Source of the DNA: Allobosea sp. 67-29
GTDB taxonomy: Bacteria > Pseudomonadota > Alphaproteobacteria > Rhizobiales > Beijerinckiaceae
Assembly (NCBI RefSeq): GCF_001898115.1
Contig: NZ_MKSQ01000026.1
Coordinates: 62,001 to 126,000, forward strand
Reading direction: 5' to 3'
Length of the DNA: 64,000 bases
Made by a program: the position numbers and the translations under genes. How positions within the stretch are numbered: position 1 is the stretch's first letter; each line of letters opens with the position of its first letter. Shown piece by piece: positions 41,494-50,088 of this stretch. The notes under the pieces are model-generated. The model did no database searches, was not told the DNA's origin, and saw only the letters and a program-made list of their open reading frames with translations.

Positions 41494-44021
41494 CAGTTGA
41501 TCTGACGAACTGTGATCGCGAGCCGATCCATATCCCCGGCAGCGTCCAGCCGCATGGCTGCATGATCGTCTGCGATGCGGAGGTAGTGACGATCAGGCGC
41601 CACTCGACGAATGCCAGCGCCTTCCTCGGCCTCAAGGAGTTCGAGCTCGTCGGCCGCAAACTGGAGGAGGTCCTCGGCGGGCCGATCGTCCACGAGATGC
41701 GCAACGCGCTGGCCCGCTCGGGCGCACCCGCGCGCGCCGGGCTGATGCCGCGCTATCGCTTTGCCGCGCTCGACCGCGAGTTCGACGTCTCGATCCACGC
41801 CTTCAAGGGCAATGCCATCATCGAATTCGAGGCGACCGTTCCGGCCGGACCGAGCTCGCCGCTCGAATTCGCGCGGACGCTGGTCGGCCGGCTCTCGGAT
41901 GTCACGACACCGGCCCAGCTCATCAAGAATGCGGCGCGCCTGCTCAGGGCCGTGCTCCAGTACGACCGGGTGATGATCTACCAGTTCGCGCCCGACGGCT
42001 CCGGCAAGGTCGTCAGCGAGGCCAAGCGGCCGGACCTCGAAAGCTTCCTCGGGCAGCATTTCCCGGCGAGCGACATCCCGCAGCAGGCGCGACAGCTCTA
42101 CCTTCTGAATCCCATCCGTGTGGTCTCGGATTCGAGTGGCGAGCGCTTTCCGATCACCCCGGTGCTGGATGCCGCCGGGGAGCCTCTCGACCTGTCCTAC
42201 GCGCATCTGCGCAGCGTCTCGCCGATCCATTGCGAATATCTGCGCAACATGGGCGTCTCCGCCTCGATGTCGGTGTCGATCATCGTCGACGGCGCGCTCT
42301 GGGGGCTGATCGCCTGCCATCACTACAGCCCGCGCTCGCTCTCGATGAACCGCCGTATCGCCGCGGAGATCTTCGGCGAGTTCTTCGCGCTGCAGCTCGG
42401 CGCCCTGACGCAGAAGCAGATGCTGCTGGCGGCCGAGAGGGCCCGCGACTTTCTCAACGGCCTGCTGGCCTCGGCATCCCATGTGACGGACGCCTCCGGC
42501 TTCCTCGGCGAGCATCTCGCCGAGTTCCGCGACCTCGTGGAAAGCGATGGTGTCGGCGTCTGGGTGAGCGGCGAATGGCGAGCCGAGGGCAGCGCGCCGC
42601 CCGCCGAGTTTGCCGAAGAGCTGGCAGCCTTCGCCGGATCGGTCTGCGAGGGGCGCATCTGGGCGACGACGGCGTTGGCCGAGGCGCTGCCGGCAGCGCG
42701 CGCATATGCCGATGAATTCGCCGGGCTGCTCGCCATCCCGCTCTCCCAGATCCCGCGCGATTATCTGTTCTTCTTCCGGCGAGAGCTGGTGCACACCATC
42801 GAATGGGGCGGCGACCCCAACAAGACCTACACGACCGGCCCGCATGGCGACCGCCTGACGCCGCGGCAGAGCTTCGCGGTGTGGAAGCAGACGGTGGCCG
42901 GCCATTCCAAGGTCTGGACGCCGGTCGAGCGCGAACTTGCGGAGTCCGCGCGCCGGACCTTGATCGAGGTCGTACTGCGCCAGAGCGAATTGCTGGCGGA
43001 CGAGCGGAACAAGGCGGAGATCCGCCAGAAGATGCTCAACCAGGAGCTCAATCACCGGGTCAAGAACATCCTGGCCCTGATCAAGTCGGTCGTCGCCCAT
43101 CCTCTCGCCGAAGGAGCGACCATCGAGGCCTACGTCACCTCGTTGAAGGGGCGCATCGAAGCGCTCGCCATCGCGCACGACCAGGCCATGCGCGCGAGCG
43201 GTGGAGGGCTTCTGCTCGACCTCGTCAATGCCGAGGCCCTGCCATACCGGACCAGCGGCGGAGCGATCACGGTGCGCGGGCCGGCCGTTTCCCTCGACGC
43301 CCGCGCCTTCGCGGTCGTCGCCCTGGTGATCCACGAGTTGGTCACCAACGCCGCGAAATACGGTGCGCTCTCGGTCAAGGCCGGCGAACTTGCGATCGAC
43401 TGGTTCGCCAATGCCGCGGGCGACTGCGAGATCCTGTGGCAGGAGCGCGGAGGGCCTCCCGTCATGCCGCCCTCGCGCCAGGGGTTTGGCAGCGTCCTGG
43501 TCGAGCGCAGCATCCCGTTCGACCTCGGCGGTCGCAGCGAATTGACCTTCGGATCGGAAGGCGTGACGGCCAGGCTCTGCATTCCCGCGAAGTTCGTCCG
43601 CTGGACCGGGCATGCCGGCGCGACGGCGGACGCTCCCGCTCCCGTCAGGGACAAATCCGGCCGGCCGCTCGAGGGCCTGCGCGTGCTGCTGGTCGAGGAT
43701 CAGTTCATCATCGCCCTGGATTGCGAGGACATGCTGACGACGCTGGGAGCCAGGCAGGTCGACGTCTGCGCAAACGTGCCCGAAGCCTTGTCCTTGTTGA
43801 GCCGCACCGCTCCCGACCTGGCGATCCTCGACGTCAATCTCGGCTCCGAGACCTCGGAGCCGGTCAGCCACCGCCTGCGCGAACTCGCCGTGCCCTTCGT
43901 TTTTGCGACCGGCTATGACGATCTGGCGATCCTGGGGCTCGCCGAGGCCGCGACGTTGCGAAAGCCCTACAACCTCGCCTCGCTGGAGGCCGCGCTGCGC
44001 CGGCTCCTGGGATCGGGCTAG
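41490..44021 (+). CDS. bphP: bacteriophytochrome hybrid kinase (PAS-GAF-PHY-HWE kinase-receiver)
   Basis: An 843-residue red/far-red photoreceptor. The biliverdin-binding Cys is C8, before REPIHIPGSVQPHG. The PAS domain covers about 1-120. GAF (about 130-300) has PASDIP (193-198), H247 (SPIHCEY) and HH 277-278. PHY (about 310-490) has the tongue motif PRQSF (458-462). The kinase is of the HWE type, with phospho-His H522 in NHRVKN, N620 in the ATP lid (HELVTNAAK) and WQE (650-652). A C-terminal receiver (730-840) has phospho-Asp D781 (LDVNL). Light would shift autophosphorylation and internal phosphotransfer. The start overlaps bphO. The stop TAG lies inside a palindromic repeat. The converging three-gene operon offers downstream partners. 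Confidence 0.95.
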   Translation: MTVDLTNCDREPIHIPGSVQPHGCMIVCDAEVVTIRRHSTNASAFLGLKEFELVGRKLEEVLGGPIVHEMRNALARSGAPARAGLMPRYRFAALDREFDVSIHAFKGNAIIEFEATVPAGPSSPLEFARTLVGRLSDVTTPAQLIKNAARLLRAVLQYDRVMIYQFAPDGSGKVVSEAKRPDLESFLGQHFPASDIPQQARQLYLLNPIRVVSDSSGERFPITPVLDAAGEPLDLSYAHLRSVSPIHCEYLRNMGVSASMSVSIIVDGALWGLIACHHYSPRSLSMNRRIAAEIFGEFFALQLGALTQKQMLLAAERARDFLNGLLASASHVTDASGFLGEHLAEFRDLVESDGVGVWVSGEWRAEGSAPPAEFAEELAAFAGSVCEGRIWATTALAEALPAARAYADEFAGLLAIPLSQIPRDYLFFFRRELVHTIEWGGDPNKTYTTGPHGDRLTPRQSFAVWKQTVAGHSKVWTPVERELAESARRTLIEVVLRQSELLADERNKAEIRQKMLNQELNHRVKNILALIKSVVAHPLAEGATIEAYVTSLKGRIEALAIAHDQAMRASGGGLLLDLVNAEALPYRTSGGAITVRGPAVSLDARAFAVVALVIHELVTNAAKYGALSVKAGELAIDWFANAAGDCEILWQERGGPPVMPPSRQGFGSVLVERSIPFDLGGRSELTFGSEGVTARLCIPAKFVRWTGHAGATADAPAPVRDKSGRPLEGLRVLLVEDQFIIALDCEDMLTTLGARQVDVCANVPEALSLLSRTAPDLAILDVNLGSETSEPVSHRLRELAVPFVFATGYDDLAILGLAEAATLRKPYNLASLEAALRRLLGSG

Positions 44022-44124
44022 AGCATCGGCCTCGCAAAGTGGAACGCGGCTTTCGGAAGAAACCGATGCAAAATCAAAGAGCGAGAGTATCCGACCGAAT
44101 ACCGTATTCCGTCCGATGCCCTAG
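44018..44124. repeat. Rhizobiales-type palindromic intergenic repeat filling the gap between two convergent genes
   Basis: A 107-base element with inverted ends CTAGAGCATCGG (44018-44029) and CCGATGCCCTAG (44113-44124), and a third copy CCGATGC at 44063-44069. The internal AAAGTGGAA, GGCTTTCGGAAG and CAAAGAGCGAGAG resemble the dispersed GTGGAA-type palindromic repeats common in Rhizobiales genomes. It fills the whole gap between bphP and the convergent kinase gene, and each CTAG end supplies the TAG stop of its flanking gene. Hairpin formation could terminate transcription from both sides. Confidence 0.75.
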
Positions 44125-45188
44125 CCGTCCGCTGCCTCGGGAGGCGCCAGGCCGGAGAGGGAGAGCTCCATGACGGCATGTGTGCCGCGCCCCTCTCGCT
44201 GTTCGTAGCGCAGTTCCGTCGCGAGGCTCCGGGCCATCGCGCTGACGATCTTGCTGCCCAGCCCCGTGCCCTTGATCGCACCGGTCCCGGTCCAGCCGAT
44301 GCCGTCGTCGGCGACCTCGAGGGCAACCTTGTCGTCCACGCGGCTGAGTCTGACCCGGACTTCGCCCTGGCCGTCAGGATAGGCGTATTTCAGCGCGTTG
44401 GTGACGAGTTCCGTCGCGATCAGGCCGATCGAGATGGCCTTATCGGTTTTCGTCAGGATGGGCTCGGCTTCGAAGCTGACCGTCGGCATCCGGCCCGAGC
44501 CGGACATCGACCGGGCGAACTCCTCCAGCAGCGAGCGCAGATAGCTCGCGAGTTCGACGGTGCGGACATCGTCCGAGGTATAGAGGCTGCGATGCAGGTT
44601 GCCGATCGCCGTGATCCGGGCCTGGGTTTCGGCCAGGGCCGCCTTGGCGCCGGGATCCTCGACCGAGCCGGCCTGCATGCGAACGAGCGAGCCGACGAGC
44701 GACAGGCTGTTGGCGACGCGATGATTGACCTCCGCCAGCAGCGTCACCGCGCGATCGCGCGCCGCCCGCACCTCCAGCTCGGCCTGCTCGCGGGCGCGGG
44801 TCAGCCGGGTCTTCACGACCGCATGTTCGAGCGCCGCCCGCAGCAGCACCTCGAAATCCTCGCCGACGGTCTTGACGACGTAGTCCATCGCGCCGGCCTT
44901 GAGCGCGGTGACGGCGATCGACAGCTCCGAAGAAGCCGTGACATAGATGACGGCGGGCGCCGAGGCATGTTCCGCGAGATCGGCGAGCACGTCGAGGCCG
45001 GAAGCGGAGCCGAGATCATGGTCGAGGATGATGACGTCGACCCCGCCTTCCTGGGCCCGCGAAAGACCGGCCTCGGCGGTTTCGACATGCTCCACGACAT
45101 AGTTGTGACGCCCGAGCATGCGCTGCACGAGCCGCCCCAGCGTGGCGTCGTCGTCGATATAAAGGACGTTGATCGGCCGGTTCGGCAT
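44121..45188 (-). CDS. receiver-HisKA_2 family response regulator/histidine kinase
   Basis: A 355-residue cytoplasmic protein. N-terminal receiver (about 6-120) with phospho-Asp D56 (IILDHDLG), then a coiled stretch (KTRLTRAREQAELEVRAARD) and a HisKA_2-type kinase with H156 in EVNHRVANSLSLV and ATP-binding ATELVTNALKYAYPDGQ and VADDGIGW. The order receiver then kinase suggests a relay: it is phosphorylated by an upstream kinase and its own kinase activity responds. It lies last in an operon of CHASE3 kinase, receiver and this protein. Start ATG at 45188 (MPNRPINVLYIDDD). Output target unknown. Confidence 0.9.
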   Translation of the reverse strand: MPNRPINVLYIDDDATLGRLVQRMLGRHNYVVEHVETAEAGLSRAQEGGVDVIILDHDLGSASGLDVLADLAEHASAPAVIYVTASSELSIAVTALKAGAMDYVVKTVGEDFEVLLRAALEHAVVKTRLTRAREQAELEVRAARDRAVTLLAEVNHRVANSLSLVGSLVRMQAGSVEDPGAKAALAETQARITAIGNLHRSLYTSDDVRTVELASYLRSLLEEFARSMSGSGRMPTVSFEAEPILTKTDKAISIGLIATELVTNALKYAYPDGQGEVRVRLSRVDDKVALEVADDGIGWTGTGAIKGTGLGSKIVSAMARSLATELRYEQREGRGTHAVMELSLSGLAPPEAADG

Positions 45189-45210
45189 CAGCGGCGGCCA
45201 CGCAAGCCGG

Positions 45211-45654
45211 TCATGGCGTTTCGGGAACCTGGATGACGGAGAAGAACAAGCCGAGCTGGCGGATCGCGTTGGCGAAGCCGTCATAGTCCACGGGCTTCGT
45301 GATGTAGACATTGGCGCCGAGATCGTAGCAGCGCTGGATCTCGCGGCTGTCGTCGGTCGTGGTCAGCACGACGACCGGCGAGCGGCGCGTATGGGTGTTG
45401 GCCTTGACCTTCTCGAGGATGTCGACGCCGCCCATATCGGGCAGGTTGAGATCGAGCAGGATGAGGAGCTGGCGGCCGGCGCTGACGGCACCGGAGCCGT
45501 CCGGGCCGAACAGGTAGTCCAGCGCATCCGTGCCGTTGGCGAAGGGGATGATCTCGTTGCTGACGCCGGCGCGGCGGATGTTCTTCTCGATGAGGCGGGC
45601 ATGGCCTTCATCGTCCTCGATCATGATGATCGAGACGGGCTTTCCATTGGTCAC
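45211..45654 (-). CDS. CheY/Rcp1-like single-domain response regulator
   Basis: A 147-residue stand-alone receiver of the Rcp1-like type that commonly partners phytochromes and CHASE3-type kinases. Acidic pair E13-D14-D15, phospho-Asp D68 (ILLDLNLPDMGG), Thr in VVLTTTDD and Lys in YITKPVDY. It starts with GTG at 45654, overlapping the kinase stop by four bases (GTGA), and precedes the receiver-HisKA_2 gene by 22 bases. It has no output domain and probably passes phosphate between the two kinases. Confidence 0.93.
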   Translation of the reverse strand: MTNGKPVSIIMIEDDEGHARLIEKNIRRAGVSNEIIPFANGTDALDYLFGPDGSGAVSAGRQLLILLDLNLPDMGGVDILEKVKANTHTRRSPVVVLTTTDDSREIQRCYDLGANVYITKPVDYDGFANAIRQLGLFFSVIQVPETP

Positions 45655-47147
45655 GCTTCGGCACTCCGTCTGTAGGCCGCGAGGTCGGGGGGCAGGGTCA
45701 CGGTGAAGGTCGTGCCCTTTCCAAGTTCTGAGCGCACGGCGATGTCGCCGCCGAGATTGCGCACCATCGTGCGGACATGGGCGAGGCCGATGCCCTCGCC
45801 CGCCGTGTTCTGCGCACCGGAGCGACGGAACAATTCGAAGACGCGCTCGTGGTCGCTCGCCGCGATGCCGCGGCCGTTGTCCTCGATCTCGATCGTCACC
45901 CAGCCGCGCCGCTCTCGCCGCGTCCGGACGGCGATGCGGATCGGACGATCCGGCGCCCGGTACTTGATGGCGTTGTCGAGGAGGTTGCCCATGATCTGGT
46001 CGAGCGACAGGCGGTCGCTGACGATTCGGGGAACCTGCGAGTCGACGGCGATCCCGCCGTCCTCCTCCGCGCTCGCTTGATGGTGGACCGCACCCGCCGC
46101 CGTCTCGATCAGCGCGGCGAGGTCGACGCTTTCGGCTCGCAATTCGCGCCGCCCCTCGCGCGAGATCTTGAGGATGGCGTTGATCAGACCGTCCATCTTG
46201 CGCGTCGACGAGCGGATGAAGCCGATCGCCTCGGCGACATCGACCCGCAAGGCCTCCTCCGCCGCGGCCTTCTGCTCGGGAGAGGCCGCGGCTCCGGCTT
46301 CGACATAGGCGTCGATCGGCTTGAACATAGCCTCCAGCTCGCTGGTGAAGCCCATGATGTTCACCAGGGGCGCCCGCAGGTCATGCGTCACGATATAGGC
46401 GAAGCGCTGCACCTCCTCATTGGCCTTGACCAGCGCATCCGTGCGCTGGCGCACGCGCTCTTCGAGGCCGATGTTGAGGACCTCGACCTCCCGGCGCGCC
46501 GCGACGAGCTCGCGGGTATAGCTGATGATGGTCCAGCTCGCCGCACCGGCCATGGCCAGGATGAGGACGGCGCCGATAATCGTCGTCCAGCGGAGCCTGT
46601 TCGAAGCCGTCAGCTGCGCGTCGATCGCTTCCCGCAATTCCGTTTCCGACGTTGCCACGATGGCATTGAGGTCGGCGCGCAGTTCATCCATCAGCCGCTT
46701 GCCGGTTCCGCTGCGGACCAGCGCCGTCGCCGCCTCGACATCGCCCTGGCGCGTCGCCTGCACCGTGGCGGCTAGCTCCGCCATCTTGCGGTCGAGCGCG
46801 CCGGTCACCCGCTGAAGGATCGGGTCGACCTCGCGCAGCCGGGCCGCCGCCTGTTCAAGCCGGACTCGCTGATCGGCCAGTCGGGAGACGGCGGCGGTGT
46901 AAGGCTCGAGATAGCTTTCATCGCGAGTAAGCAGGAAACCGCGTTGGCCGGTCTCGGCATCCTGGACCAGCGACAGGAGGTCGGCGGAGGCGCTCCGCAC
47001 GGCGCGGGCTGCCGTCACCTCGCCGAAATAGCGCTCGCTCGCGGCCGTCAGCCATAGCGACGTTGCGACGATGACGACCAGCACAGCGATGCCGACGGCC
47101 AGGAGCAGGGCGTTCGAGCGTTGGAAGAACGCCTGGGAGATAGGCAT
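45651..47147 (-). CDS. CHASE3-domain membrane histidine kinase
   Basis: A 498-residue inner-membrane sensor kinase: first membrane helix about 12-34, periplasmic CHASE3 domain about 38-180 (DLLSLVQDAETGQRGFLLTRDE is the CHASE3 signature), second helix about 187-208, coiled coil, HisKA with phospho-His H255 (YIVTHDLRAP) and HATPase_c with NLLDNAIKY, DNGRGI and GEGIGLAHV. C-terminally it resembles Cph1-like kinases. The extracellular stimulus is unknown. It is the first gene of the three-gene operon converging on bphP, and its stop overlaps the receiver gene, so kinase and receiver are coupled. Confidence 0.93.
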   Translation of the reverse strand: MPISQAFFQRSNALLLAVGIAVLVVIVATSLWLTAASERYFGEVTAARAVRSASADLLSLVQDAETGQRGFLLTRDESYLEPYTAAVSRLADQRVRLEQAAARLREVDPILQRVTGALDRKMAELAATVQATRQGDVEAATALVRSGTGKRLMDELRADLNAIVATSETELREAIDAQLTASNRLRWTTIIGAVLILAMAGAASWTIISYTRELVAARREVEVLNIGLEERVRQRTDALVKANEEVQRFAYIVTHDLRAPLVNIMGFTSELEAMFKPIDAYVEAGAAASPEQKAAAEEALRVDVAEAIGFIRSSTRKMDGLINAILKISREGRRELRAESVDLAALIETAAGAVHHQASAEEDGGIAVDSQVPRIVSDRLSLDQIMGNLLDNAIKYRAPDRPIRIAVRTRRERRGWVTIEIEDNGRGIAASDHERVFELFRRSGAQNTAGEGIGLAHVRTMVRNLGGDIAVRSELGKGTTFTVTLPPDLAAYRRSAEA

Positions 47148-47255
47148 GCGGAAGACCAGTAGGAGAGATGCATCCTCTCTTCGCCAATCACGGCATAGCG
47201 GGCAATAGCAAATGACATTGCGATCCGCGCCGCTCTGTGAGTGGCGAGCGGCGCC

Positions 47256-47525
47256 TCAGCTGGTCTCGTCGTGCTTCCCGGCGTGAGCGGGGGCGCCCCG
47301 ACGCCCTTCGAAATGCAGGCTTGCCACGTAGATCTCGGCCCCTTCGGCGTTCTGCACGATCACCGACAGGGACATCTCATCGCCGTTCGGCAGGCGCTCG
47401 CGATTGAGGGCTGCGAGCAGTTCCTTGGCGGCATGGCGCGCGCTCCGGTCGTCGGGGAGATCCGTGCCCTCCTCGTCGATGTCGAGCTTCTCTCCGTCGC
47501 GCGTGTGAAAGAAGTAGCTGGGCAT
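47256..47525 (-). CDS. DUF6894 family small protein
   Basis: An 89-residue protein beginning MPSYFFHTRDGEKLDIDEEGTDLPD, the characteristic opening of DUF6894 proteins, which are abundant, short and of unknown role in Rhizobiales and Methylobacteriaceae. The middle (SARHAAKELLAALNRE) is helical, followed by a strand-rich part. No signal peptide. It lies between the kinase operon and a Crp-family regulator, transcribed in the same direction as both. Confidence 0.85.
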   Translation of the reverse strand: MPSYFFHTRDGEKLDIDEEGTDLPDDRSARHAAKELLAALNRERLPNGDEMSLSVIVQNAEGAEIYVASLHFEGRRGAPAHAGKHDETS

Positions 47526-47558
47526 ATCTGCCCAATGCGGCCGGGGCCAAGCTGTTCC

Positions 47559-48308
47559 TCACTGCGGATCGATTTTGGCGGCCTCGGGTTGGAGGTGCAG
47601 GTAGTCGGGATCGAAATCGGCCAGCTCGCAGAGGCCCTTCCAATCGAGGACGGTCAGCCGGTTGGCCCGCAGCCGGACCAATCCGGCCTCCCTGATTTCG
47701 CGGAGCTTCTTGTTCATGTGCACCGTGGACAGACCGAGCGCGTCGGCGATCTCGGGCTGCGTCAACGGCAGGGTGCAGGTCACGCCGTCGGACAGTCCGA
47801 TGGCGGTCATCTTGGTGATGAACTCGCAGAACAGGTGGGCGATGCGGCTCGGAGCCGAGCGGCGGCCGATGCCCACCATCCATTCGCGATAGATCGAGGC
47901 TTCGATCAGCGTTTCCCGCCAGAAGGCCTCGGAAATCCGATAATGGGCACGCGTCAGCGTCCGGACCGCCTCATGCGGGATCAGGCCTATCACTGCCGGG
48001 GTCAAGGCACCCAGGCTGTGGTCCATGCGTTCGACGAGCAGGGAATGGATGTCCGGAATGTCGCCGGGAAGGTGGAGCGACAGGATCTGCCGCAGGCCGT
48101 CGCCGACGATCTTGTAGCGGCACACCAGCCCTTCCGCGACGAGGCAGCACTGCTTGGTGAGCTCTCCCTCGCGGACGATGTCCTGGCCGGCGTCGAAGCG
48201 CTTCAACGTCAGCGGCAGGTCGAGGAGCTTCCGCCGCTCGGCCGCCGGGAGGGAGACATGCGTTTCCAGCTTGAAAACGAGCCGTTCGAGATAGTGATGC
48301 TTGTCCAT
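47559..48308 (-). CDS. Crp/Fnr-family transcriptional regulator
   Basis: A 249-residue regulator: cyclic-nucleotide-binding-like sensor domain (about 12-125) and a C-terminal winged HTH (LTQPEIADALGLSTVHMNKKLREIREAGLV, about 183-212). The Cys motif of FNR is absent and the cAMP-phosphate motif is not intact, so it is neither a typical FNR nor CRP. Similar proteins in this order often act in stress or light responses. The ATG at 48308 begins MDKHHYLERLVFKLE; the longer frame is not coding-like. The stop lies 33 bases upstream of the DUF6894 gene, so the two could be cotranscribed. Confidence 0.9.
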   Translation of the reverse strand: MDKHHYLERLVFKLETHVSLPAAERRKLLDLPLTLKRFDAGQDIVREGELTKQCCLVAEGLVCRYKIVGDGLRQILSLHLPGDIPDIHSLLVERMDHSLGALTPAVIGLIPHEAVRTLTRAHYRISEAFWRETLIEASIYREWMVGIGRRSAPSRIAHLFCEFITKMTAIGLSDGVTCTLPLTQPEIADALGLSTVHMNKKLREIREAGLVRLRANRLTVLDWKGLCELADFDPDYLHLQPEAAKIDPQ

Positions 48309-48621
48309 TCGGTCCTGCTGCGCCTGATCATCCGCGATGACCCTATCAGCAACTCTCGCCGCTTTCGCCTTCGGGCCGGCTTTCTCCGGGAACGGACCGC
48401 GCGAGCCTCCGGTCCGGGTTGGCTGCAGCCGGTTCGCCGATGACAGCTCGCAGACACACGGGCCGGGCTGCATTTGTTCCCGTCACGTTCCATAAGATGA
48501 CCTTACGGAATTTTCATTCCAGGTTTTCGCGGGGAGAGCAGGGAGAAACGGCCAGCGTGCAGGGTCGCTCGCTCGAGAAACGGCAAACCGAATGGCATTC
48601 GAACAGGAGAGCAGCGAGAGG
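48309..48621. other. intergenic region upstream of the Crp-family gene
   Basis: About 310 bases between the regulator's start and tRNA-Ser. An AT-richer patch at about 48480-48530 may hold the regulator's promoter. I see no gene or strong hairpin. Confidence 0.45.
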
Positions 48622-48711
48622 TGGCGGACAGGGAGGGATTTGAACCCCCGATACCCTTGCAGGTATGCCGCATTTCGAGTGCGGTGCATTCAACCACTCT
48701 GCCACCTGTCC
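48622..48711 (-). tRNA. tRNA-Ser (anticodon CGA)
   Basis: A 90-base class II tRNA with encoded CCA. The acceptor is GGACAGG paired to CCTGTCC with discriminator G. The anticodon loop CTCGAAA gives CGA, reading UCG. A long variable arm, typical of serine tRNAs, and the T arm GGGTTCAAATCCC are present. Upstream on the minus strand TTGCCC and TGTAAC form a promoter-like pair. Confidence 0.96.
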
Positions 48712-48811
48712 GCGGTCGCCATCGGTCGAAGCGAGGCGCTTGTTACACAAGCCGCGCCCGGGGGGCAAGCCTCCCGGACAGGAGAAATCGACCGTTCGAG
48801 ACTGCTTCCGC

Positions 48812-48840
48812 TTGACCTTCGCGAAGAGCCCGACTATCGA
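48812..48840 (+). promoter_or_regulatory. sigma-70-type promoter of rplU-rpmA
   Basis: TTGACC (48812-48817) and TATCGA (48835-48840) with an exact 17-base spacer, about 160 bases upstream of rplU. The long leader may carry regulation. Confidence 0.6.
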
Positions 48841-49004
48841 GCACCGTCCGGCGCGGGGAAACCCGCGCCCGATCTCTTTTGGCATGTGCGCTGCGTCGCA
48901 TGCCGGCAAGAGCAAGCCAGACCACGCAATCGACTGCCAAAAAGCCGTCCCACGGGCCTCCATCCGGAAGCCGCGACAGGACGGGGCCGAACATGGAGGA
49001 CAAA

Positions 49005-49496
49005 ATGTTCGCAGTCATCAAGACCGGCGGGAAGCAGTTCCGCGTCGCCGCCAACGACAAGATCACCGCTGCCAAGATCGAGGGCAACGCCGGCGACACC
49101 GTCGCCTTCGACTCGGTGCTGATGCTCACCGAGGGCGAGAAGACCACGCTCGACGCCAAGGCCCTTTCCGAGATCACCGTCGTCGGTGAGATCGTCGAGC
49201 AGGCCCGTGGCGAGAAGGTCATCGCCTTCAAGAAGCGCCGCCGCCAGAACTCGAAGCGCAAGCGCGGCTTCCGCGCCGAGCTGACCGTCATCCGCATCAC
49301 CGACATCCTCACCGGCGGCAAGAAGCCGGAGATGAAGAAGGCCGATGCCGCCGCTGCTCCGGTCGCCGCCAAGGCGAAGGCTGCGCCGAAGGCCGCCAAG
49401 GCCGAGGCTGGCGAGGAGGAGGCCGAGAAGCCGAAGAAGGCCGCGGCCAAGAAGGCCCCTGCCAAGAAGGCCAAGGGCGAGGCGTCCGAGGCCTGA
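49005..49496 (+). CDS. rplU: 50S ribosomal protein L21 with Lys/Ala-rich C-terminal extension
   Basis: A 163-residue protein. Residues 1-103 are standard L21 (MFAVIKTGGKQFRVA at the start and KRRRQNSKRKRGFRAELTVIRI, the rRNA-binding signature). The remaining 60 residues are a low-complexity tail of Lys, Ala, Glu and Pro (AKKAPAKKAKGEA), resembling histone H1-like tails; such tails on L21 occur in several alphaproteobacteria. GGAGG lies just upstream of the ATG at 49005. It is followed by rpmA, the usual pair. Function: structural protein of the large ribosomal subunit. Confidence 0.97.
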   Translation: MFAVIKTGGKQFRVAANDKITAAKIEGNAGDTVAFDSVLMLTEGEKTTLDAKALSEITVVGEIVEQARGEKVIAFKKRRRQNSKRKRGFRAELTVIRITDILTGGKKPEMKKADAAAAPVAAKAKAAPKAAKAEAGEEEAEKPKKAAAKKAPAKKAKGEASEA

Positions 49497-49666
49497 GACC
49501 GGATTTCCCGGCGCAGATAATCCGCGCCGGATCACCATTGCCGAGACTGTTCGTCCCGGTCTGTCGCTCCTGACAGAATGGTGCTCCGGCATTTCGTATC
49601 CGAGACGGGTGGCTTTCGCCGCCGATTCGGGTTAGAGAGACACGACAAGTTTTGAGGTAGGGCGTT

Positions 49667-49933
49667 ATGGCTCACAAAAAGGCAGGCGGCTCGTCGCGTA
49701 ACGGCCGCGATTCCGAAAGCAAGCGACTCGGCGTGAAGCGCTTCGGCGATCAGGCCGTCGTTGCCGGCAACATCATTATTCGTCAGCGCGGCACCAAGTG
49801 GCATGCCGGCGCCAATGTCGGCATGGGCAAAGACCATACCCTCTTTGCGACGACGAATGGCCGCGTCCGATTCACGACGAAACTCGGCCGAGCTTTCGTG
49901 AACGTAGTCCCGGCCCAAGAGGCCGCAGAGTAA
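49667..49933 (+). CDS. rpmA: 50S ribosomal protein L27
   Basis: An 88-residue protein starting MAHKKAGGSSRNGRDSESKR; the basic N-terminus reaches the peptidyl-transferase centre and helps place tRNA ends. The core GVKRFGDQAVVAGNIIIRQRG and HAGANVGMGKDHTLFA are diagnostic. It is cotranscribed with rplU after 170 bases. The operon terminator at 50030-50063 follows about 100 bases later. Confidence 0.98.
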   Translation: MAHKKAGGSSRNGRDSESKRLGVKRFGDQAVVAGNIIIRQRGTKWHAGANVGMGKDHTLFATTNGRVRFTTKLGRAFVNVVPAQEAAE

Positions 49934-50029
49934 AAGGCGGATAGGGAATTCTCTCGATCCGCCGGTTCCATCGAACCGAACGGATCAAGGGTAGAAGGCC
50001 CGAAACGGGTCTCCCGAAGGTCAGCGAAG

Positions 50030-50063
50030 GGGAGATGGGACCGAAGTCCCAGCTCCCTTTTTT
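50030..50063 (+). terminator. terminator after rpmA
   Basis: GGGAG-A-TGGGAC (50030-50041) pairs with GTCCCA-G-CTCCC (50046-50057) around the loop CGAA and is followed by TTTTTT (50058-50063). A strong rho-independent terminator just ahead of the acetyltransferase gene. Confidence 0.92.
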
Positions 50064-50088
50064 CGTTTGCGCCGACGGAGAGACGAGA

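Noticed and set aside
41457..43871. An 804-codon frame antisense to bphP
   Set aside because: bphP has complete photoreceptor and kinase motifs; the antisense product shows none and begins without an RBS.
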